Shown piece by piece: positions 24,147 through 32,226 of a DNA stretch of 64,000 nucleotides (position 1 is its first letter; every line of letters begins with the position of its first letter). The notes under the pieces were generated by a model. The model did not search any database, had not been told where the DNA came from, and worked only from the letters and a program-made list of their open reading frames with translations. Origin of the DNA: Catellatospora citrea. GTDB taxonomy: Bacteria > Actinomycetota > Actinomycetes > Mycobacteriales > Micromonosporaceae. The position numbers were made by a program, and so were the translations under genes. The DNA lies in the NCBI RefSeq assembly GCF_003610235.1, contig NZ_RAPR01000001.1:4030001-4094000 (forward strand), in the 5' to 3' direction.

Positions 24147-25204
24147 CCCGCTCGGTGCAGACTCCGCTGAGCATCGACGTCCGGCGGGGCGCCGTCGCGG
24201 GCCTGGCCTCGCTGCTGGCCGACCGGCGCATCTCCTCCGGCGGCGACGTGGCGGTCGTGGTCGGCCCGGGTCAAGGAGAGCGGATCGTCGACCTGATCGG
24301 GCCCTCGCTGGACCGCGCCGAGTTCATCAACATCGAGGGCGGCACCCTCGAATCCGCGCTCGACCTCGGCCAGCGGCTGCGCGGGCGCAACTACGACGCG
24401 GTCGTCGGCATCGGCGGCGGCCGGACCATCGACACCACCAAGTACGCGGCCTCCCGGTACGGCATACCGATGGTCAGCGTGGCGACCAGCCTCGCCAACG
24501 ACGGCATCGCCTCCCCCATCGCGACGCTCGACCACGACGGCGGCCGGCCCTCCTACGGCGTGCACATCCCGCTGGCCGTGGTGGTGGATCTCGACTTCGT
24601 CGAGGCCGGGCCGGACCGGCAGACCCGCTCCGGCATCGGCGAGACGCTGAGCAACGTCAGCGCCATCGCCGACTGGGAACTGGCGCACCGGGTGCGCGGC
24701 GAGCCCGTCGACGGCCTCGCCGTGGCGATGGCCCGTTCCGGAGCCGAAGCGGTGATCAACCACCCGGGTGACGCCACCGACGACGGCTTCGTGACGCTGC
24801 TCGCCGAAGCGCTGATCACCACCGGCCTGGCCATGGCCATCTGCGGCACGTCCCGCCCGTCCAGCGGTGGCTGCCACGAGATCTCGCACGCGCTGGACAT
24901 CCTCCGGCCGGGCACCGCGGCGCACGGCGAGCAGTGCGGCGTCGGCGCCCTGTTCTGCACCTACCTGCGGGCGTCCGTCGACAAGGTGCACGAGGCCCGG
25001 TTCGCCCAGCTCAGCGCCTGCCTGAAGCGGCACGGGCTGCCGCGTACGCCGGTCGACCTCGGCATCAGCAACGAGCAGTTCGTCGACGCGGTCGAGTTCG
25101 CCCCGCGCACCCGGCCCGACCGGTACACCATCCTCGAACACCTCGACCTCAGCCGCGACGAGCTGGGTGAGCGGGTGGCAGACTACGCGGATGCCGTCCA
25201 CTGA
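24134..25204 (+). CDS. sn-Glycerol-1-phosphate dehydrogenase-like iron-containing dehydrogenase
   Basis: 356 aa. Conserved features of the EgsA/AraM branch are visible: VVGIGGGRTIDTTKYAASR, the coenzyme-binding loop PMVSVATSLANDGIASP, and the metal-binding region SSGGCHEISHALDILRPG followed by AHGEQCGVGALF. EgsA/AraM enzymes reduce dihydroxyacetone phosphate to sn-glycerol-1-phosphate, the archaeal-type stereoisomer. Whether this one uses that substrate or another keto-polyol phosphate cannot be told from sequence. It overlaps the nucleotidyltransferase by 13 bp and the CDP-alcohol enzyme by 14 bp, so all three should act in one pathway. Confidence 0.85.
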   Translation: MPLLTRSVQTPLSIDVRRGAVAGLASLLADRRISSGGDVAVVVGPGQGERIVDLIGPSLDRAEFINIEGGTLESALDLGQRLRGRNYDAVVGIGGGRTIDTTKYAASRYGIPMVSVATSLANDGIASPIATLDHDGGRPSYGVHIPLAVVVDLDFVEAGPDRQTRSGIGETLSNVSAIADWELAHRVRGEPVDGLAVAMARSGAEAVINHPGDATDDGFVTLLAEALITTGLAMAICGTSRPSSGGCHEISHALDILRPGTAAHGEQCGVGALFCTYLRASVDKVHEARFAQLSACLKRHGLPRTPVDLGISNEQFVDAVEFAPRTRPDRYTILEHLDLSRDELGERVADYADAVH

Positions 25205-25895
25205 CACGCTGACCACGCCCCGTCCCCGGGTCGCCGACTTCTACGCGGTGAACCGGGGCGGCGGGCTGTTCTCCGAGGCGTTCAGCCAGCGCCTCGGCGC
25301 GGTGTTCGCGCTGGTCGCGGCCCGCACCGGGCTCAAGCCGACGCACCTGACCCTGCTCAACCTGGTGCTCGGCATCGCCGTGTCGGTGGTCCTGGTGCTG
25401 CGCGCGCAGGACGGCACGGCCGCCATCACCCCGCTGTACGGCCTGCTCGCGCTGCTCGGCTGGCAGGTGGCGTACTCGCTGGACTGCGCCGACGGACAGC
25501 TGGCCCGGGTGACCCGCCAGGGCAGCCCCGCAGGCGCTCGCATCGACATCCTGTGCGACGTGGCTTCGCAGATCCTGCTGGTCACCGCGCTGGTGGCGGT
25601 GGCCCGGCCGCCGCTGTGGCTGGGCGCGCTGTTCGCCGGCTCCTGGATGGTCAACCTCGTCACCAGCGTGCTGGCCAGCGCGGGCGACGCGAACTCGATG
25701 GTCACCTCGACGTCGCTGCCCGTGCGCATCGTGAAGCTGATCCGCGACTACGGCGCGGTCATCTTCGTCGCCGGCCTGGTGCTGACCCTGGCCCCGGCCC
25801 TGACGATCTGGTTCGTCGCCGCGTTCACCGTGGTCAACTTCGGCTTCCTCCTGGCCAGCATCACCTTCACGGCCCGCACGGCGCTCCGTGGCTGA
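25191..25895 (+). CDS. CDP-alcohol phosphatidyltransferase family membrane enzyme
   Basis: 234 aa from the ATG at 25191, 14 bp inside the previous gene. The catalytic signature D-x2-DG-x2-AR-x8-G-x3-D-x3-D is complete (DCADGQLAR, then eight residues, then GARIDILCD). Six or so hydrophobic segments place it in the membrane. Family members join a CDP-activated alcohol to a hydroxyl acceptor, releasing CMP. Given its operon partners, the donor is probably the CDP-alcohol made by the first enzyme from the product of the second. The acceptor could be a lipid or a second polyol phosphate. Confidence 0.88.
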   Translation: MPSTDTLTTPRPRVADFYAVNRGGGLFSEAFSQRLGAVFALVAARTGLKPTHLTLLNLVLGIAVSVVLVLRAQDGTAAITPLYGLLALLGWQVAYSLDCADGQLARVTRQGSPAGARIDILCDVASQILLVTALVAVARPPLWLGALFAGSWMVNLVTSVLASAGDANSMVTSTSLPVRIVKLIRDYGAVIFVAGLVLTLAPALTIWFVAAFTVVNFGFLLASITFTARTALRG

Positions 25896-25900
25896 CTTGT

Positions 25901-25946
25901 TAGAACCATAGTTCTTAGAACTACACCTCTAAGAACTATGGTTCTA
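25901..25946. promoter_or_regulatory. AT-rich 19-bp perfect palindrome before the ATPase gene
   Basis: TAGAACCATAGTTCTTAGA (25901-25919) and its exact complement (25928-25946) flank an 8-bp spacer. Each arm itself contains a 14-bp dyad, AGAAC-N4-GTTCT. It ends 3 bp before the ATG at 25950 and is far more AT-rich than its surroundings. A double operator is the likeliest reading; a hairpin terminator of the preceding operon is the alternative. Confidence 0.65.
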
Positions 25947-25949
25947 CCT

Positions 25950-27395
25950 ATGCTCGCGAAACCTGACAACGTCTTCGACCGCACCGCCGAGTGGGCGGCA
26001 CTTGCCCGTTTCGCCGGGTCCCCTGCCGCCAGTGCCCGGTTCGGCGTGGTCAGCGGCAGGCGGCGGCAGGGCAAGACGTTCCTCCTCGATGCGCTGGCGC
26101 GAGCGACAGGTGGCTTCTACTTCGCGGCGACCGAGGACACCGAGCTGGAGTCTCTGCGCCGGTTCGGCCGAGCGCTGGCCGCTCGCGCCGGTTCGGGCGG
26201 CGAGTTCCAGCTGCACAACTGGGAGGACGCGCTGCGGCAGCTGTACGCCGTGGTGCCTGATGGTTTGATCATCATCGACGAGCTGCCCTACCTCCTGGCG
26301 GCCAGCCCGGCCCTGGCCTCACAGCTCCAGCAGGTGCTGGACCCCGGCGGACTCGCCCGCGACACCACGTCGAAGCTGCTGGTCTGTGGTTCGGCGATGG
26401 CGGTGATGGGCGGCCTGCTGAGCGGCAACGCCCCATTGCGAGGCCGGGCGAGCCTCGAACTGGTGGTGCCGCCCATGGACTACCGCACCGCGGCCGAGTT
26501 CTGGGGCGTGCTCGATCAACCGGAACTCGCCGTGCTGCTGCACAGCGTCGTCGGCGGCACACCGGCGTACCGGCACGAGTTCGTGCACTCCGACGCCCCG
26601 GCCGACCTCGCGGATTTCGGCGACTGGGTGATCCGCACCGTGCTCAACCCGTCCGTCCCGCTGTTCCGCGAGGCCCGCTACCTGCTGGCCGAGGAGACCG
26701 GGGCCCGGGACACCCCGCTCTACCACGGTGTCCTGGGCGCGATCGCGCTCGGCCACAACACCCGCGGCGGGATCGCGGGATACCTGGAGCGCCCGTCGAC
26801 CAACATCAGCCACCCGCTGACCGTGCTCGAAGACTGCGGGCTGGTGTCCAAGGAGCCCGACGCCTTCCGCACCGGGCGCTCGACGTACCGGATCGCGGAG
26901 CCTCTGATCACGTTCTACTCAGCGGTGATGCGACGCAACTGGAGCTTCCTGGAGCGCGGCATGGCCGAGCAGGCCTGGCAGGCCGGCCAGGAGACCTTCC
27001 GCGCACAGGTCGCCGGGCCGCACTTCGAGCAGCTGTGCCGGGAGTACGCCCTGCGCAACGCGGTGGTCCTGTTCGGCGGGCCACCGAGCACGGTCGCGGC
27101 CGGCACGGTCGCCGATCCGGCGGCCCGGTCGCAGATCCAGGTCGACGTCGCGGTGCTGGGCACCGAGGGGCAGGTGCTCTCGCTCGGCGAGGCCAAGTGG
27201 AAGCAGACCATGGGCCTGCCCCACCTGGACCGACTGCACCGGGCCCGTGACCTGCTGGCCGCCAAGGGCCACCGGACCAGCGGCACCCGCCTGGCCTGCT
27301 ACAGCGGCGCCGGCTTCACGCCCGATCTGCTACGTGCCGCCGAGACCGAGAACATCCTTCTGGTCGACCTTCCGGCGCTCTACGCCCAACCGTGA
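25950..27395 (+). CDS. Archaeal-type P-loop ATPase with C-terminal DUF234 nuclease-like domain
   Basis: 481 aa from the ATG at 25950, with no ribosome binding site. Residues about 1-230 are a STAND-like AAA ATPase: Walker A is in SGRRRQGKTFLLDAL, Walker B in DGLIIIDELPYLL, and a sensor-like segment in LLVCGSAMAVM. A winged-helix segment follows near residue 290 (NISHPLTVLEDCGLVSKE). The C-terminal part shows the DUF234/PD-(D/E)xK pattern: IQVDVAVLG, then LSLGEAKWK. This family is abundant in archaea and scattered in bacteria, often as lineage-specific selfish or regulatory genes. The AT-rich palindrome touching the start suggests tight control. Confidence 0.85.
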   Translation: MLAKPDNVFDRTAEWAALARFAGSPAASARFGVVSGRRRQGKTFLLDALARATGGFYFAATEDTELESLRRFGRALAARAGSGGEFQLHNWEDALRQLYAVVPDGLIIIDELPYLLAASPALASQLQQVLDPGGLARDTTSKLLVCGSAMAVMGGLLSGNAPLRGRASLELVVPPMDYRTAAEFWGVLDQPELAVLLHSVVGGTPAYRHEFVHSDAPADLADFGDWVIRTVLNPSVPLFREARYLLAEETGARDTPLYHGVLGAIALGHNTRGGIAGYLERPSTNISHPLTVLEDCGLVSKEPDAFRTGRSTYRIAEPLITFYSAVMRRNWSFLERGMAEQAWQAGQETFRAQVAGPHFEQLCREYALRNAVVLFGGPPSTVAAGTVADPAARSQIQVDVAVLGTEGQVLSLGEAKWKQTMGLPHLDRLHRARDLLAAKGHRTSGTRLACYSGAGFTPDLLRAAETENILLVDLPALYAQP

Positions 27396-27419
27396 CGGTC
27401 GCGGCCAGCCATGATCGTT

Positions 27420-27480
27420 CGACTTGCCGGGCAACTGGGCGTGTCCGGTCTCAAGATACGCACAGGTGCCCGGCAAGTCG
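27420..27480. repeat. Hairpin between convergent genes (14-bp perfect arms)
   Basis: CGACTTGCCGGGCA (27420-27433) pairs with TGCCCGGCAAGTCG (27467-27480), with GATC extending the symmetry outward on both sides. I saw no second copy in the window. Confidence 0.6.
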
Positions 27481-27485
27481 GGTGA

Positions 27486-28643
27486 TCAGCGGCGGGGGCG
27501 CAGGGACGTGTAGACGTCGATGAGTTGGGATGTGACCACGTCGGGGTGGAAGGTGTCGAGGTAGCGGCGGCGGGCCACGTCGGTGAGGGTGGGGGCGGCC
27601 TTGAGGGCGTCGGGCAGGGCGGCGGCCCAGTCGTCGACGGTGGGCGGGACCGCGAACCCGGCGTCGCCGATCAGGTACGGGATGCCGCCGAGGTTGGTGC
27701 CGAGCACCGGCCGGCCGTTCGCCAGCGCCTCCAGGATCGCGGTCGGCAGCACGTCGTGCCAGGTAGAGGGCACGGCGACCATGGCCGAGGTACGCAGCGC
27801 GGCGCGGACCCCCATGCGGTCCAGCGGGCCGAGGTATTCGACGTCGGCGCGCTCGGCGGCCACCTGCTCGGCCAGCGGGCGAAGCTCGCCGTCCCCGGCG
27901 ATCCGCAACCGGCCCAGGGCCCCGTCGGGGTGCCGCCGCCACGCGTCCAGCAGCAGGCCCAGCCCCTTCTCCGGGGACAGCCGGGCCGCGAAGAGCAGGC
28001 CGTCACCGGCCGCCGGGGGCGGGCCCGGGTCCTCGACCGCGTTCGGCTTGACCGTGATCTGGCCGTCGGTGATGCCGTAGTCGCGCAGGTGGTCGGCGAT
28101 GGCCTCGGTCAGCGCGATGTAGCGGTCGACCGAGCGCCAGGTGGACCGGTGCACCGCCAGCGTGGTCGCCATGATCGCGCTCTGCGCGGTGGACCCGCGG
28201 TAGCACTTGTGCTTGATCGCGGGCAGCGCGAACGCCCTGCCCCGGCACTCGTGGCAGGCGTGGCCGTCGCGGAAGTACAGGCCGGGCGCGCACACCTGGC
28301 GGTAGTTGTGCACCGTCTGCACCACCGGCACGCCGTGCGCGTGCGCGGTGCGCACCACCCAGGGCGAGAGCAGCGGGTACGGGTTGTGCAGGTGCAGCAC
28401 GTCCGGGCGCTGTTCGCGGAGCAGCCGGGCCAGGTCCTTCTGCGCGGACGGCGCCCAGATCGGGGAGATCGGCAGCAGCACCTTCTGCGCGGCCGTCAGC
28501 GACGGGATGTCGTCCGAGCTGCGCAGGAACGGCAGCACGGTGAGCCCGGCCGCCTCCAGCTGCGCCATCTCGAGGTCGACGATGACGTTCTCGCCCGAGG
28601 GCAGCTCGGAGCGGTACCGATTGTGGGCGACGACGACCTTCAA
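27486..28643 (-). CDS. Family 4 glycosyltransferase
   Basis: 385 aa. I favour the TTG at 28643, which has AGGA five bases upstream and gives the usual GT4 beginning KVVVAHNRYRS. An ATG at 28673 would add ten residues without a ribosome binding site. A Cys cluster typical of one GT4 branch is present (QVCAPGLYF, CHECRGRA, KHKCYRG). The C-terminal half carries FAARLSPEKGLGLLLDAWR and the donor-binding LPTAILEALANGRPVLGTN. It probably builds an exopolysaccharide or cell-wall glycan. A polyprenyl sugar transferase gene lies 1.1 kb away on the other strand. Confidence 0.88.
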   Translation of the reverse strand: MKVVVAHNRYRSELPSGENVIVDLEMAQLEAAGLTVLPFLRSSDDIPSLTAAQKVLLPISPIWAPSAQKDLARLLREQRPDVLHLHNPYPLLSPWVVRTAHAHGVPVVQTVHNYRQVCAPGLYFRDGHACHECRGRAFALPAIKHKCYRGSTAQSAIMATTLAVHRSTWRSVDRYIALTEAIADHLRDYGITDGQITVKPNAVEDPGPPPAAGDGLLFAARLSPEKGLGLLLDAWRRHPDGALGRLRIAGDGELRPLAEQVAAERADVEYLGPLDRMGVRAALRTSAMVAVPSTWHDVLPTAILEALANGRPVLGTNLGGIPYLIGDAGFAVPPTVDDWAAALPDALKAAPTLTDVARRRYLDTFHPDVVTSQLIDVYTSLRPRR

Positions 28644-28693
28644 CGGTTTCCTGCTCTCTGTTCGGCTGACCATAGAACGGTAGCGTTAGCGCC

Positions 28694-29548
28694 GTGCCCG
28701 AGTTGCCCGAGGTGGAGGCGCTCGCCGCGTACCTGCGCGAGCGAGCGGTAGGCCAGCGCGTCGAGCGGGTCGACGTGTCGGCGATCAGCGCCCTCAAGAC
28801 GTTCGACCCGCCCCTGTCCGCGACCCACGGACTGACGATCACCGGTGCCGGCCGGCACGGCAAGTTCCTCGACATCGAGCTCGGGGACCTGCACCTGGTG
28901 ATCCACCTGGCCCGTGCCGGCTGGCTGCACTACCGCGACGCGCTGCCGGACACGCTGCTCAAACCGGGCAGCGGGCCGATCGCGCTGCGGGTGCGGCTGG
29001 GCGACGGGTCGGGCTTCGACCTGACCGAGGCCGGCACCCGCAAGAAGCTCTCCGCGTATCTGGTGACCGACGTGAACCAGGTGCCCGGCATCGCCCGGCT
29101 CGGTCCGGACGCGCTGGGCCTGGACCAGGCGGGCCTGACCGAGCTGCTGCGCCCCCTCAACTCTCAGATCAAGGGGGTGCTGCGGGACCAGCAGGTGCTC
29201 TCCGGGATCGGCAACGCGTACTCCGACGAGATCCTGCACGTGGCGCGGCTGTCGCCGTACGCGCGGGCAGACCGGCTGACACCTGAGCAGCTGGAGAGTC
29301 TGCACAGCGCGATCCAGCAGGTGCTGACGGAGGCGCTGGAGCGCTCAGTGGGGCAGAAGGCGGCCACGCTGAAGGCGGAGAAGCGGGCCGGCCTGCGGGT
29401 GCACGGCAGGACTGGGCAGCCCTGTCCGGTCTGCGGCGATACGGTGCGTGAGGTGTCGTTCGCCGATTCCAGCCTGCAGTACTGCCCCACCTGTCAAACC
29501 GGTGGAAAACCGCTCGCAGACCGCCGACTTTCCAAACTCCTGCGCTAG
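28694..29548 (+). CDS. Fpg/Nei-family DNA glycosylase (AP lyase)
   Basis: 284 aa. The GTG start at 28694 is fixed by function: the mature N-terminus must be PELPEVE, with the catalytic Pro and Glu exposed. A helix-two-turn-helix region (DQQVLSGIGNAYSDEILH) and a C-terminal zinc finger of four Cys (CPVCGDTV, CPTCQTGG) complete the fold. It should remove oxidised bases and cleave the abasic site. The gene is divergent from the glycosyltransferase, with about 50 bp between the starts. Confidence 0.93.
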   Translation: MPELPEVEALAAYLRERAVGQRVERVDVSAISALKTFDPPLSATHGLTITGAGRHGKFLDIELGDLHLVIHLARAGWLHYRDALPDTLLKPGSGPIALRVRLGDGSGFDLTEAGTRKKLSAYLVTDVNQVPGIARLGPDALGLDQAGLTELLRPLNSQIKGVLRDQQVLSGIGNAYSDEILHVARLSPYARADRLTPEQLESLHSAIQQVLTEALERSVGQKAATLKAEKRAGLRVHGRTGQPCPVCGDTVREVSFADSSLQYCPTCQTGGKPLADRRLSKLLR

Positions 29549-29756
29549 TGTCACGCACAGCCCAGTTCGTATAGTGTCCCGGTCCTGGGAGTCTTCGGAC
29601 GCATCGCCAACACGGTGTCTCCGCCGACCCCGGACAAACCATGCGAGACTGAACGTTGTGGGCGACACCCGTCCTGCCGCACGTTCCGACCGCAGGGCTA
29701 CAGCACCTGCCGGCACCACCGGGCAGGAACGTGACGCACGGGAGGACCCAGGTGAG

Positions 29757-31325
29757 GTGACGACGAGCCTGAAGCACCCGACCACCGTGCCCAAGCGGTC
29801 GAATGTCCCGGATTACGTAGCCGACCGATACGAGCTGCCCCCAGTGCCGAAGACCGACGGCGTCGCCCGCAACGCGTTCGCCCGGTCCACCGCGCGCCGC
29901 GCCCGCTGGCACCGGCCCTACATCCTGTGCCTGGTCATCGGCGATCTGCTCTGCGCCGCGGCGGCGAGCTGGACTGCCATCACGCAGTTCGAGAGCAATC
30001 GGGTCACTTCCGGTTTCGACCGGGAGATCCAGTTCCAGCTTGTCGCGTACGCCTTCATGCCGTTGATCTGGCTGCTGCTGCTGTGGGCCAACGGCGCCTA
30101 CGACCGGCGCGTCATCGGCCTGGGCACCGACGAGTTCAAGCGGGTGTTCCGGTCCACCATCGCCGTCGCGGCCAGCGTCTCCTTCCTCGCCTTCGGTTTC
30201 CAGAAGGGCGGGCCGGGCGAAGGCCTGTCCCGCGGCATCGTCGCGTTCGTGATCATCGCCGCGATGGCCTACATCTTCGGCATGCGATTACTGGCCCGCC
30301 GCGCCCTGTACGTGGTGCGCCGCCGCGGAAGGCTGGCCACTTACCGGATGCTGCTGGTCGGCTCGCTGCCCGAGACGCTCTTCGTCTACAAGGTCGTCTC
30401 CCGCAATCCGAAGGCCGGCCTGGTGCCCGTCGCCATCCACCTCTCCGAGCACCTGCCGGCCTCCCGCCGCGCCCAGGCCCCGGTGCCGGTGCACTACGGC
30501 CGCAACCTGGTCGACCTCGTGCACGAGCTGCGCGCCGACACCATCGCGGTGTGCGGCTCGGCCGGCGCGGAGCCCGACGAGCTGCGCCGCCTCGCCTGGC
30601 AACTGGAGGGCACCGGCATCGACCTGGTGGTCGCGCCGCAGCTCACCGACATCGCCGGGCCGCGGGTGCACATCCGTCCGATCGAGGGCCTGCCGCTGCT
30701 GCACGTCGAGGAGCCCAAGCTCTCCGGCATGGCCTGGCTGGCCAAGAACCTGCTGGACCGGGTCGCCGCCTTCTTCGGCCTGCTGCTGCTGACCCCGCTG
30801 CTGCTGGTCATCTCGCTGGCCATCTCGATCACCGACCGCGGCCCGGCGTTCTTCCGGCAGCTGCGGGTCGGACACGAGGGCCGGGTGTTCAAGGTGTGGA
30901 AGTTCCGCACCATGTACACCGACGCCGAGGAGCGCAAGAGCAAGCTCGAAGCCCAGAACGAGGGCGACGGCATGCTCTTCAAGATCCGCGACGATCCGCG
31001 GGTCACCCCGGTCGGGCGCTTCCTGCGGGCCAGCTCGATCGACGAGCTGCCACAGTTGATCAACGTGCTCAAGGGTGAGATGTCGCTGGTCGGGCCGCGC
31101 CCGCTGCCGGCCGACGACGGCGACTACCTCGGCGACGTGCGCCGACGGCTGCTGGTGCGCCCCGGCATGACCGGCCTGTGGCAGGTCTCCGGCCGCTCCG
31201 ATCTGAGCTGGGACGAGGCGGTCCGGCTGGACCTCTACTACGTCGACAACTGGTCCTTGGCGTACGACCTGAGCATCCTGTGGCGCACCGTCGGCGTGGT
31301 GCTGAGGCGCAAGGGCGCGTACTGA
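29757..31325 (+). CDS. Polyprenyl glycosylphosphotransferase (sugar transferase, WbaP/ExoY type)
   Basis: 522 aa from the GTG at 29757, preceded by GGAGG and AGGTGAG; the frame is open further upstream but without a better start. Four transmembrane helices occupy residues about 60-190. A CoA-binding-like segment follows, then a fifth membrane helix (FFGLLLLTPLLLVISLAISI). The C-terminal bacterial sugar transferase domain has WKFRTMYTDAEER, SIDELPQLINVLKGEMSLVG and PGMTGLWQVSGRSDLSW. It transfers a sugar-1-phosphate from UDP-sugar to undecaprenyl phosphate, starting exopolysaccharide synthesis. A hairpin terminator follows. Confidence 0.9.
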   Translation: MTTSLKHPTTVPKRSNVPDYVADRYELPPVPKTDGVARNAFARSTARRARWHRPYILCLVIGDLLCAAAASWTAITQFESNRVTSGFDREIQFQLVAYAFMPLIWLLLLWANGAYDRRVIGLGTDEFKRVFRSTIAVAASVSFLAFGFQKGGPGEGLSRGIVAFVIIAAMAYIFGMRLLARRALYVVRRRGRLATYRMLLVGSLPETLFVYKVVSRNPKAGLVPVAIHLSEHLPASRRAQAPVPVHYGRNLVDLVHELRADTIAVCGSAGAEPDELRRLAWQLEGTGIDLVVAPQLTDIAGPRVHIRPIEGLPLLHVEEPKLSGMAWLAKNLLDRVAAFFGLLLLTPLLLVISLAISITDRGPAFFRQLRVGHEGRVFKVWKFRTMYTDAEERKSKLEAQNEGDGMLFKIRDDPRVTPVGRFLRASSIDELPQLINVLKGEMSLVGPRPLPADDGDYLGDVRRRLLVRPGMTGLWQVSGRSDLSWDEAVRLDLYYVDNWSLAYDLSILWRTVGVVLRRKGAY

Positions 31326-31338
31326 CGAAAACCTGGAG

Positions 31339-31370
31339 ACGGCCGGGCAGCCCACAAGCTGCCCGGCCGT
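31339..31370 (+). terminator. Hairpin terminator after the sugar transferase
   Basis: ACGGCCGGGCAGC and its perfect 13-bp complement close a CCACAA loop, 13 bp past the stop codon. Confidence 0.8.
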
Positions 31371-31457
31371 TCGACTTCAGGCGAAGATCCTGCTCAGATC
31401 CAGCTCGTACGAGAACGGCGCGGTGCCGCTCATCGCATCCGGCGTGTTCGCGTCCCG

Positions 31458-31478
31458 CGTTAAGAAGGTGCCCTCCCT
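31458..31478. repeat. Partial family C hairpin arm
   Basis: CGTTAAGAAGGTGCCCTCCC matches the right arm of family C (compare 19943-19963). No complementary left arm is present, so this is a solitary or decayed copy. Confidence 0.5.
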
Positions 31479-31548
31479 GGGGCTCGGGCACAAGTCCTTC
31501 ACATCTGGGACTGAGGATATGCACAGGTGACCGCTACAGTCCCTGGTC

Positions 31549-32226
31549 ATGAGTGAACGTCGCGTCCTGGTGGTGGAGGACGATCCCACCATCGCCGGGT
31601 CGGTGATCGCCCGGCTGCGGGCCGAGGGCTTCGCCGTCGCGCACGCCGGGACGGGGCCGGCCGCCGTGGAGGCCGCGGGCCGGCTCAAGCCGGATCTGAT
31701 CGTGCTGGATCTGATGCTGCCGGGCTTCGACGGGCTGGAGGTCTGCCGGCGGGTGCAGGCGCAGCGGCCGGTGCCGGTGCTCATGCTCACCGCCCGCGAC
31801 GACGAGAACGACCTGCTGGTCGGGCTCGCCGTGGGCGCCGACGACTACCTCACCAAGCCGTTCTCGATGCGGGTGCTCGCCGCCCGGGTGCACGCGCTGC
31901 TGCGCCGCGCCGACCGGTCCACCGCCCCGGACGCACCGCTCAAGCTGGGCCCGCTGGAGATCATCCGGTCGGAGCGCCGGGTGCGCCGGGACGGGGCCGA
32001 GGCCCACCTCACCCCCACCGAGTACGACCTGCTCGTCTACCTCGCCGAGCGGCACCGGGCGGTGCTGCCGCGGGAGCGGCTGCTGGCCGAGATCTGGGGC
32101 TGGGCCGAGGGCTACGGCACCCGCACGGTCGATTCCCACATCAAGGCGCTACGCCGCAAGCTGGGTGCCGACCTGATCCGCACGGTGCACGGAGTCGGAT
32201 ACGCCCTGGAAGCCGAAACCACGTGA
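31549..32226 (+). CDS. OmpR-family response regulator
   Basis: 225 aa from the ATG at 31549, without a ribosome binding site, so possibly leaderless. The receiver domain has VVEDDPTIAG, the phospho-acceptor in LIVLDLMLPGFDG and the Lys in LTKPFS. The winged-helix effector has LTPTEYDLLVYLAE and RTVDSHIKALRRKLG, then RTVHGVGY. The last 4 bp (GTGA) overlap the sensor kinase start. It is the first gene of a three-gene operon with the kinase and a DUF4153/4173 membrane protein. Confidence 0.93.
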   Translation: MSERRVLVVEDDPTIAGSVIARLRAEGFAVAHAGTGPAAVEAAGRLKPDLIVLDLMLPGFDGLEVCRRVQAQRPVPVLMLTARDDENDLLVGLAVGADDYLTKPFSMRVLAARVHALLRRADRSTAPDAPLKLGPLEIIRSERRVRRDGAEAHLTPTEYDLLVYLAERHRAVLPRERLLAEIWGWAEGYGTRTVDSHIKALRRKLGADLIRTVHGVGYALEAETT

